Assembly: GCA_021836225.1 (NCBI GenBank)
Contig: JAKBJA010000141.1
Coordinates: 1 to 15,584, forward strand
Source of the DNA: Pseudomonadota bacterium
GTDB lineage: Bacteria > Pseudomonadota > Gammaproteobacteria > Burkholderiales > Thiobacillaceae
Direction of reading: 5' to 3'
Length of the DNA: 15,584 nucleotides
Below the pieces are notes generated by a model. That model was given only the letters and a program-made list of their open reading frames with translations, searched no databases and was not told the DNA's origin. The position numbers were made by a program, and so were the translations under genes. Within the stretch, counting starts at the first letter, position 1. Every line of letters begins with the position of its first letter. Shown here piece by piece: positions 1 to 5,723 of this stretch.

Positions 1-244
1 TGTCGCCCCATTCGTCGCCGAACTCTTCCTTCAGGCCCTTCTGCAGGAAGCGCAGGTTGGGGGCGGTGCCGTTCTGGGCGAACTGGTCGCGCATGTAGTG
101 GATGACCTTCCAGTGGTTCTCGCCCAGCTCCAGTTTGTCTTCCTTGGCCAGTTCGACAGCCAGTTCCTCGGACCAGTCTTCCAGGTTGACCAGATAGCCT
201 TCGGGGTCGGTTTCGACCATTTTGCCGTTGATTTCACGTTCCAT
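1..244 (-). CDS. DsrC/TusE-family sulfur relay protein, N-terminal part (cut by left window edge)
   Basis: The minus-strand frame reads from an ATG at 244 out of the window, giving about 81 residues that begin MEREINGKMVETDPEGYL. The pattern ETDPEGYL...DW, then ENHWKVIHYMRD, then APNLRFLQKG and a GDEWGD run fits the DsrC/TusE/DsvC family. These small proteins carry sulfur as a persulfide or trisulfide on C-terminal cysteines, for tRNA thiolation (TusE) or for sulfite reductase and sulfur oxidation (DsrC). The C-terminal cysteine arm that separates these roles lies outside the window, so the subtype is open. An AAGGA ribosome site sits about 8 bases before the start, and a sigma70-type promoter lies upstream at 283-311. 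The gene is monocistronic at its 5' side. The family is fairly sure; the exact role is not. Confidence 0.8.
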   Translation of the reverse strand, partial: MEREINGKMVETDPEGYLVNLEDWSEELAVELAKEDKLELGENHWKVIHYMRDQFAQNGTAPNLRFLQKGLKEEFGDEWGD

Positions 245-282
245 GATGCAGTCCTTGCGTTCATTAAAAATTGCGATGGCGC

Positions 283-311
283 ACAATAGAATAACCTAGT
301 AAATCAGTCAA
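283..311 (-). promoter_or_regulatory. Sigma70-type promoter for the DsrC/TusE-family gene
   Basis: On the minus strand a TTGACT -35 box (306-311) is followed by a 17-base spacer and a TATTGT -10 box (283-288). The start codon of the DsrC/TusE-family gene is about 38 bases beyond the -10 box. The spacing is ideal and each box differs from consensus at only one or two positions. No operator is evident. Confidence 0.6.
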
Positions 312-376
312 CCATTTGCCTGATGTGGGTATTCGATTTTCACGGCTACGGTGAGCGCCCAGGGGAAACCAGTCGG

Positions 377-1255
377 TCAGCGCAGGGCGAATGCCAGGAC
401 AACCGGCATGACGGCAAGCGCGGCCAGGTTGCCGAGCAGCACGATGGACGCCACCCGCTCCGGTTCCTGGCGGTACTGCTCCGCCATCAGGTAGTTCAGC
501 ACCGCGGGCGGCAGCGCGCCGAACACCAGCAGGATCGATTGCTGCACCGGATCGAGGTCGAGGAACGGGGAGACCAGCAGCACCATGACGATGCCGGTGG
601 CCGGCGACACGATGCCGCCCGCCAGGCCGATGTGCCAGTCCTCGAACGACACCTGGTTCAGCCGCACCCCCAGCGCGAACAGCAGCATGGGGATCGAGGC
701 GTCGCCGAGCATCTTGATCGCGGTGTAGAGCGGCGTCGGCAGGCTCGTGCCGGACAGGCTCACTGCCACGCCCAGCACGGTCGCCGCCATCACCGGGGTC
801 TTCAGCAGCTGCAGCAGGCGCATGCGGTGGGCCAGCATGTAGGGCCCCATCGAGAAGTGCAGCACCATCTCCACCAAAAACAGGATGATTGCCGCCCCCA
901 GCGCCGCCTCGCCGAAGGCCAGCACGATCAGCGGGATGCCCATGTTGCCGGAGTTGTTGAACATCATCGGCGGTACGAAGGTCTTGGCGTCCACCTTCAG
1001 CAGCCGCGCCAAAAGCCAGGCGAGCAGGCCCGAGCCGAGGATCACCAGCGCGCCTGCGAGCGCCAACTGCCAGTAGTGCGCGAAGTCGAAGGATTTGGAG
1101 GCCAGCGCCGCGAAGACCAGCGCCGGCACCAGCACGTCCATGCTGATCTGGCTGGTGACGCCGATGTCGGGACGCTTGACCCGGCCGTACCACCAGCCGA
1201 TGCCGATGATCGCGAAGACCGGGAAGACGATGGAGAGGATGCGCAGGGCGAGCAT
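377..1255 (-). CDS. AEC (auxin efflux carrier) family permease
   Basis: This 292-residue membrane protein has about ten hydrophobic segments spread along its whole length and no soluble domain. The segment MMFNNSGNMGIPL near residues 97-109 is the hallmark of the AEC/PIN-like transporter family, and the C-terminal half repeats the same helix-bundle layout (FGALPPAVLNYLMAEQY near 245-261). Bacterial AEC permeases export or exchange small organic anions such as malate or malonate; the substrate cannot be read from the sequence. The start is the ATG at 1255, because an in-frame TAA lies upstream and no other start codon falls between, although the ribosome site is weak. The gene lies 58 bases downstream of the rhodanese gene on the same strand and may share its transcript. 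A link to carbon uptake is possible but unsupported. Confidence 0.85.
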   Translation of the reverse strand: MLALRILSIVFPVFAIIGIGWWYGRVKRPDIGVTSQISMDVLVPALVFAALASKSFDFAHYWQLALAGALVILGSGLLAWLLARLLKVDAKTFVPPMMFNNSGNMGIPLIVLAFGEAALGAAIILFLVEMVLHFSMGPYMLAHRMRLLQLLKTPVMAATVLGVAVSLSGTSLPTPLYTAIKMLGDASIPMLLFALGVRLNQVSFEDWHIGLAGGIVSPATGIVMVLLVSPFLDLDPVQQSILLVFGALPPAVLNYLMAEQYRQEPERVASIVLLGNLAALAVMPVVLAFALR

Positions 1256-1313
1256 CGCGGGAGGGTCTGCAGAGAGATTGCAGGGTGATTACGGGGTGCG
1301 CATCAGGTGCCTG

Positions 1314-1688
1314 TTATTTGCGGGCGATTTTGCCGCCTGCCGCCTTGTACGCATCGAGGCCGCCCTCGATGTAGCGCGCCTTGACGCCGGCGGCCTGCAG
1401 GCGGTCGACCACCGTGTTCGACACGGCGCCGCCGCGCACGCAGTAGATCACCACGTCCTGGGTGAGCGGCAGGGCGCCGATCCAGGCGTCGATCTTGTCC
1501 GGGTTTTTCCACAGTGCGCCGGGGATGATCTCGTTCGATGCGGCGAAGTCGGCTTCGCGCCGCACGTCGAACACCAGCGTGGTGTCCGGGTTCAGCTTGG
1601 CGGGCTGTATGGTGCGCGGCAGGTCAGGGCATTTGTCGGTGGGGCTGCCGCAGCCGCAGCGCTTGAGGGGTTGGGTCTTGGGTTCCAT
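1314..1688 (-). CDS. Single-domain rhodanese-like protein with N-terminal cysteine cluster
   Basis: This 124-residue cytoplasmic protein has one rhodanese fold. FDVRREADF (about 40-48) is the CH2A-type motif, and the active-site loop begins at Cys83 (YCVRGGAVS), the residue that carries the persulfide in sulfurtransferases. The C-terminal YIEGGLDAYKAAGG (106-119) is the usual closing helix. Unusually, the N-terminal tail holds Cys11, Cys13 and Cys20 in CGCGSPTDKC, which could bind a metal or act as sulfur or electron carriers. The ATG at 1688 has a GAGGA ribosome site 5 bases away, and only 7 bases separate it from the end of the CHR gene upstream, so the two are very probably co-transcribed. 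The physiological sulfur acceptor is unknown. The family call is secure. Confidence 0.88.
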   Translation of the reverse strand: MEPKTQPLKRCGCGSPTDKCPDLPRTIQPAKLNPDTTLVFDVRREADFAASNEIIPGALWKNPDKIDAWIGALPLTQDVVIYCVRGGAVSNTVVDRLQAAGVKARYIEGGLDAYKAAGGKIARK

Positions 1689-1695
1689 GGTGTCC

Positions 1696-3033
1696 TCACA
1701 TCGATAACGAATAAGCCAGCCCGAGCAGGGCGCATACGCCGATCACCTTCATGATGTCGGCCTTGTATTTCCACAGGGCGACGAAGGCGGCAACGGCGAC
1801 GATGACCGGAAACCCGTCGAAGGTCCCGGCGAACGGCGCGTCTGCCGTGCCCTGCGGCCAGAAGGCGTGCCAGGCGAAGAATACCGCGAGGTTGAGGATG
1901 ACGCCGACCACCGCCGCGGTGATGCCGGTCAGCGGTGCGGTGAATCTGAGTTCGCCGCGGGTGGCCTCGACCAGCGGCGCGCCCGCCAGGATGAAGAAGA
2001 ACGAGGGCAGGAAGGTGAAGAAGGTCGCCACCGCCGCACCGGCAAACCCGGCGGCCGCAGGGTTGCCGAACACGTCCTTCGATACGCCGCCGAGATAGCC
2101 GACCCAGGTGACGACCATGATGAGCGGCCCCGGCGTGGTCTCGCCCAGCGCCAGGCCGTCCATCTTCTGCGCGCCGGTCAGCCAGCCATGGTGTTCCACC
2201 GCGCCCTGGTACACGTAGGGCAACACGGCATAGGCGCCGCCGATGGTGAGGAAGGCCGCCTTGGTGAAGAACTCGCCCATCCTGTAGAGATCGGGCACGC
2301 CGCGGATCGCCAGCATTGCGCCCAGCCAGATCAGCACGAAAATGCCGCTGGTGGCCGCGAGCCGGCTCCACGTGAAGCGCGCGTGCGCAGGCGGCGGCGT
2401 GTCGTCGTCGATGATCGCCGGGCCGAACTGCCTGTGGCTGGCGCCGTGCCCGCCCCCCGCCTTGAACTAGTGCGGCGCGAACTTGCCGCCGAGCGCGCCC
2501 AGCAGGCCGGCGGCCAGCACGATCCACGGAAAGCCGATGTCGAACACGAAGGTGCCGATGAAGGCGAGCGCGCCCATGCCCCACAGCACTTCGTTCTTCA
2601 GCGCGCGGCTGCCGATGCGCCAGGCGGCGAACAGCACCACCGCCACCACTGCCGGCTTGATGCCGTAGAAAATGCCCTGCACCAGCGGCACGTCGCCCCA
2701 CGCCAGGTAAAGGCCGGCCAGGAGCGACAGCAGCAGAAAGGAGGGCAGGAAAAACAGCACGCCGGCGATCACTCCACCTCGTATGCCGTGCATCAGCCAG
2801 CTGATGTAGATCGCCAGCTGGGTCGCCTCGGGGCCGGGCAGCAGCATGCAGTAGTTGAGCGCGTGCAGGTAGCGGTGTTCGGAAATCCAGCGGCGTTTCT
2901 CGACCAACTCCTGGTGCATCATCGCAATCTGCCCGGCGGGGCCGCCGAAGCTGATGAAGCCGAGTTTGAGCCAGTATTTGAACGCTTCGCCGAGGGTGGG
3001 GCGCGTGGGTGCGGTGGTGGGGTCGGTGTCCAA
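1696..3033 (-). pseudogene. chrA: CHR (ChrA-type) family transporter interrupted by one in-frame amber codon
   Basis: The frame encodes 445 codons of a two-domain CHR transporter with a single TAG at 2467-2469. The N-terminal half (residues 1-188) carries FGGPAGQIAMMHQELV and LLPGPEATQLAIYISW. The C-terminal half repeats the layout with FFTKAAFLTIGGAYAV and ETTPGPLIMVVTWVGY. Both halves are otherwise undamaged and lie in the same frame. The stop follows KFAPH and precedes FKAGGGH, so a TGG tryptophan codon changed to TAG is the simplest origin. The start is a TTG at 3033 with GGAG 8 bases upstream; an in-frame TGA precedes it and the next ATG is far inside the domain. Full-length members export chromate, but family members near carboxysome loci of sulfur oxidisers have been implicated in DIC uptake, which is the more interesting reading here. 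It could be a recent pseudogene, a sequencing error, or a functional split, since short two-gene CHR pairs exist. Confidence 0.8.
2467..2469 (-). other. Premature amber codon inside the CHR transporter gene
   Basis: The plus-strand bases CTA read as TAG on the coding strand, in the same frame as both halves of the gene. A G-to-A transition in a tryptophan codon would produce it. A GTG at 2337 could start the second half, but no ribosome binding site precedes it. Confidence 0.9.
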
Positions 3034-3321
3034 GAAAAATGCTCCAAGTCAAAGGATAAAAACCAGGCTTGGACGGGACACCGTCTTGCGGATGAGTCAT
3101 CCAGACGCCGGGGGCTGGTGCCCCGACTGCGGCGCATTATCGTCGTGGGCGGTGATGGGCGTCAACAAAGTACCGGGCTCTTGTATCTACATAACCCGAA
3201 CTCAATAACCATTAATTATAATGAATGATTTCCATTAATAAACAATATTGTTGTTTATGGATGTTTGTTTTTAGGATGTGCTGGCGGTTCCCAATGTGTG
3301 CAGTCTTTGCAAAGGTCAACC
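3034..3321. promoter_or_regulatory. Divergent chrA / sbtA control region with AT-rich palindromes
   Basis: This 288-base gap separates the divergent CHR and sbtA genes. Its centre (about 3180-3265) is strongly AT-rich in a GC-rich window. It holds an ATAAACAA-N5-TTGTTTAT dyad (3238-3258) containing the perfect palindrome AACAATATTGTT (3241-3252), a TAATG-N9-CATTA dyad (3219-3237) and the element TTATAATGAAT (3216-3226). The last is found again, inverted, upstream of csoS2. TATAAT within it could be a -10 box on either strand because ATTATAAT is self-complementary, but no good -35 box lies at the right distance, as expected for an activator-dependent promoter. Control by the neighbouring LysR proteins is inference. 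Confidence 0.5.
3238..3258. repeat. 8-bp inverted repeat upstream of sbtA (operator candidate)
   Basis: ATAAACAA at 3238-3245 and TTGTTTAT at 3251-3258 are exact inverted copies with 5 bases between them, nesting a 12-base perfect palindrome AACAATATTGTT at 3241-3252. The dyad lies 64 bases before the sbtA start codon. It could bind a dimeric regulator; no U-run follows, so a terminator is unlikely. Confidence 0.5.
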
Positions 3322-4296
3322 ATGTTCAGCCTGTCCAATATGCTGATCCCGGCCATCCTGTTTTTTGCGCTGGGTTTCCTGGCGCAATTGATGCGCTCGG
3401 ATCTAAAGTTCCCCCCCGATCTGGCCAAGGCGCTTTCAATTTACCTGCTGGTGGGCATTGGCCTGCATGGCGGAATGGAATTGGCCAAGATCGATGCCAT
3501 CGATGCCATCGGTGCGATTGTCGCGGCATTGGGGCTGGGTTTCGGGCTGCCCATCGTCGCCTATCTCATTCTTTCGCATATCGTTCGTGTCGAGCGCCTC
3601 AATGCCGCCGCCATCGCGGCCCACTACGGATCGGTCAGCGCCGGCACCTTCGTCACTGCGATCGCATTTCTCGATTCACTGAAGGTGCCCTACGAAAGCC
3701 ATCCGGTGATCATGCTCGCCATCATGGAGTCGCCGGCCATCATCATCGGGCTCGCGCTCGCCAACATGGCGCGCAAGGGGGATGGCAACGGCCACCAGAA
3801 GCGGGTCAGCCGCGAACTGGTGCATGATGCCTTTACCAACGGCAGTGTCGTGCTGCTGCTGGGCAGCATGCTGATCGGCGCGATCGCCCAGCCTGCCGGG
3901 CTGAACAAGATCATGCCCTTTTACGAAACGATGTTCATGGGCGTGCTGTCCCTGTTCCTGCTCGATATGGGGATGGAGGCTTCGCGCCGGATCGGGGATT
4001 TCAAGAAGGTCGGCCCATCCTTGCTGGTGTTTGGCATCGCAATGCCGCTGATCGGCGGCATGGTCGGCCTGGCTGTAGGCCACTGGCTACTGGGGTTCGG
4101 GGTGGGCGGCACGCTGCTGGTTGCCGTGCTGGCGGCGAGCGCCTCCTACATCGCGGTGCCGCCCGCCATGCGCCTGGCAATCCCCGAGGCCAGCCCGGCG
4201 TTGTTCCTTACGCTATCGCTAGGCGTGACCTTCCCCTTCAATATCATCGTGGGCATCCCGCTATACTTCAGCGCAGCCCAGTGGATCGCCCATTAA
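3322..4296 (+). CDS. sbtA: SbtA-family sodium-dependent bicarbonate transporter
   Basis: The 324-residue product is almost entirely hydrophobic, with about ten membrane segments in two pseudo-symmetric halves. Family signatures are AAHYGSVSAGTF near residues 94-105 in the first half, and ASASYIAVPPAMR plus LGVTFPFNIIVGIPLY in the second. In cyanobacteria SbtA is a high-affinity Na+/HCO3- symporter of the inner membrane, feeding bicarbonate to the carboxysome. The protein is somewhat shorter than cyanobacterial SbtA, mainly through a short central cytoplasmic loop (GDGNGHQKRVSREL). The start is the ATG at 3322, because AAAGG (3311-3315) lies 6 bases before it; the frame extends 19 codons further upstream but without family-like sequence. 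The PII-like sbtB follows after 15 bases, the classical partner arrangement. Placement beside a carboxysome operon strongly supports a DIC role. Confidence 0.93.
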   Translation: MFSLSNMLIPAILFFALGFLAQLMRSDLKFPPDLAKALSIYLLVGIGLHGGMELAKIDAIDAIGAIVAALGLGFGLPIVAYLILSHIVRVERLNAAAIAAHYGSVSAGTFVTAIAFLDSLKVPYESHPVIMLAIMESPAIIIGLALANMARKGDGNGHQKRVSRELVHDAFTNGSVVLLLGSMLIGAIAQPAGLNKIMPFYETMFMGVLSLFLLDMGMEASRRIGDFKKVGPSLLVFGIAMPLIGGMVGLAVGHWLLGFGVGGTLLVAVLAASASYIAVPPAMRLAIPEASPALFLTLSLGVTFPFNIIVGIPLYFSAAQWIAH

Positions 4297-4311
4297 TCTG
4301 CAAGGAAGCTC

Positions 4312-4605
4312 ATGAAACCGGTCAAGCGCATCGAAATCGTCATCGAGGAAATCGAGCTCGAAAACGTCATTGGCGAACTCGATCGAATCGGCGTGGTCGG
4401 CTACACCATCGTGCCGCGTGCCGTCGGTCGTGGCGAGCGCGGGGTGCGCTGCGAAAGCGTGCAGGGGCTGGGCAACGTCCTGATGACCATTGCCTGCGAC
4501 GAGCGGCAGGCCAACCAGGTGATCGAGGCCATCCGGCCCATTCTCAAGCGCTACGGCGGTGTCTGTCTGGTGTCGGACGCGATGTGGGTCGTCCACGACT
4601 CATGA
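4312..4605 (+). CDS. sbtB: SbtB-like PII-family regulator of SbtA
   Basis: This 97-residue protein has the PII-like ferredoxin fold order: a beta strand RIEIVIEE, helix ENVIGELDRIGVVGYTIV, a flexible T-loop region near 36-49 (VPRAVGRGERGVRC), strand VLMTIACD and helix QANQVIEAIRPILKRYGG. In cyanobacteria SbtB is a trimer that binds adenine nucleotides, including cAMP and AMP, and inhibits SbtA. The cysteine-bearing C-terminal extension (CGPxGC type) of some cyanobacterial SbtBs is missing; the chain ends VVHDS. AAGGAAG lies just before the ATG. The gene is 15 bases after sbtA, so the two form one transcript. Its stop overlaps the convergent LysR gene by 6 bases. A sister PII-like family is possible, but the neighbour makes SbtB most likely. 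Confidence 0.87.
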   Translation: MKPVKRIEIVIEEIELENVIGELDRIGVVGYTIVPRAVGRGERGVRCESVQGLGNVLMTIACDERQANQVIEAIRPILKRYGGVCLVSDAMWVVHDS

Positions 4606-5556
4606 TCGGGTGACGCGGCGGGCCGACCGGGCGGCGGGCCGAAGTTTCGGCTGCGGCAGGGCGATCACCCGGTTGGCCTCGTTCAGCACGAAATCGTGGA
4701 AGGCCTGCGCAATCGGCGACATGCGCTTGCCGCTGCGGTGCACCAGATACCACTCCTTCATGATCGGAAAGCCTTCCACGCTGAGAATGGCGATGCGGTT
4801 CAGCGCCAGTTCGAACTCCAGCGTGTGCAGGGAGACGATGCCCAGGCCCAGGCCGGCCATCACCGCGTGCTTGGTCGCCTCGTTGCGGCTCATTTCCATC
4901 GAGGTATTGAGCTTGATCCCGCGTTGCGAGAAAAATTTTTCCACGGCATTGCGCGTTCCCGAGCCCCGCTCGCGCAGGATGAAATTCTCCTCCGCCAGTT
5001 GACCGAGGGGGATGCGGTTCATCTGCGCCAGCGGGTGATCCGGGCGGGCGATGATCACCAGCGGATTCTGCATGAAAGCCTGCGCGGTCAACTCGATGTT
5101 GTCCGGTGGCGTGCCCATGATCACCATGTCGGGAATGTTTTCCTGCAGCTGCGCAACCAGTTCCTCGCGGTTGGTGACTTCGAGGTGCACCTGCGTGCCC
5201 GGATGGTGCTTGATGAATTCCGCCAGCAGGTAGGGGGCGAAATACTTGCCGGTGCTCGTCACGGTCAGCGACAGGGCGCCGCGCTTGACCCCCTTCATGT
5301 CATCCAGCACCGACTCGACGTCGCGGAACTGCTGCGCGATGGTGCGGCTGAAGGCATACACCTCCTTGCCTGCCTCGGTCAGGTAGATCTTCTTTCCCAT
5401 CTGCTCGAATAGCGGCAGGCCGACTTCCTGCTCAAGTTGCTTGATCTGCGTCGAGACTGCCGGTTGCGTCAGGTGCAGTTCCTCGGAAGCGCGGGTGAAG
5501 CTGGAATTGCGCGCCACGGCTTCCAGCAGCCGCAACTGGCGAAACGTCACATTCAT
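4600..5556 (-). CDS. cbbR: LysR-type regulator, CbbR-like (copy 1)
   Basis: The 318-residue protein begins MNVTFRQLRLLEAVARNSSF and has the LysR winged helix-turn-helix at about residues 17-62 (FTRASEELHLTQPAVSTQIK, then EAGKEVY). It is followed by a periplasmic-binding-protein-like effector domain containing GSGTRNAVEKFF and GLGLGIVSLHTLEFEL. This matches CbbR, which activates Calvin-cycle and carboxysome operons in response to metabolites such as RuBP, PGA or NADPH. The ATG at 5556 has GAGGGG 7 bases upstream. It is divergent from csoS2 and convergent with sbtB, the position where CbbR normally controls cbbLS-cso. A dyad and an exact TATAAT (5626-5631, minus strand) lie in the shared promoter. 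It is clearly paralogous to the LysR gene at 14558-15475, so which of the two is the orthologue of CbbR cannot be said. Confidence 0.85.
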   Translation of the reverse strand: MNVTFRQLRLLEAVARNSSFTRASEELHLTQPAVSTQIKQLEQEVGLPLFEQMGKKIYLTEAGKEVYAFSRTIAQQFRDVESVLDDMKGVKRGALSLTVTSTGKYFAPYLLAEFIKHHPGTQVHLEVTNREELVAQLQENIPDMVIMGTPPDNIELTAQAFMQNPLVIIARPDHPLAQMNRIPLGQLAEENFILRERGSGTRNAVEKFFSQRGIKLNTSMEMSRNEATKHAVMAGLGLGIVSLHTLEFELALNRIAILSVEGFPIMKEWYLVHRSGKRMSPIAQAFHDFVLNEANRVIALPQPKLRPAARSARRVTRS

Positions 5557-5723
5557 GGTCGATCCCCTCGGTTACCCGGCGTGAAAAGCATTCATTTTGG
5601 TGAATGATAACAATAAATATTATTCATTATAAATTATGCATCGACGTCCGTATATTCACCTCAAGCGCGAAACCCGAGCGCGCCCGACCCAACGATCAAC
5701 AGCTGAAGCAAAGGAAGGCATCC
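5557..5723. promoter_or_regulatory. Divergent cbbR / csoS2 promoter region with LysR-type dyad
   Basis: This spacer stands where cbbL and cbbS would normally intervene. CATTCA (5589-5594) and TGAATG (5601-5606) form an exact dyad with 6 bases between, compatible with a T-N11-A LysR box. ATTCATT recurs at 5622-5628, and ATTCATTATAA (5622-5632) is the inverted form of the element upstream of sbtA. On the minus strand TATAAT (5626-5631) is a possible -10 for the regulator. A plus-strand promoter is not clear-cut: TATAAA at 5628-5633 lacks a good -35. AAGGAAGG near 5711-5719 is the csoS2 ribosome site. Confidence 0.55.

Noticed and set aside
2464..2472. Amber codon read as pyrrolysine or selected read-through
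   Set aside because: The CHR family has no known pyrrolysine and no supporting structure is visible; a point mutation or sequencing error is simpler.
1592..3100. A 502-codon minus-strand frame over the CHR gene
   Set aside because: It is in a different frame from the two conserved CHR halves and its Arg/Ala-rich translation has no membrane helices. The real gene is the frame with the amber.
3265..3321. Upstream start for SbtA adding 19 residues
   Set aside because: The extra residues are not membrane-like or family-like, and AAAGG sits correctly before the ATG at 3322.
5604..5723. Upstream start for CsoS2 adding 40 residues
   Set aside because: It would run through the AT-rich promoter region; AAGGAAGG precedes the ATG at 5724.
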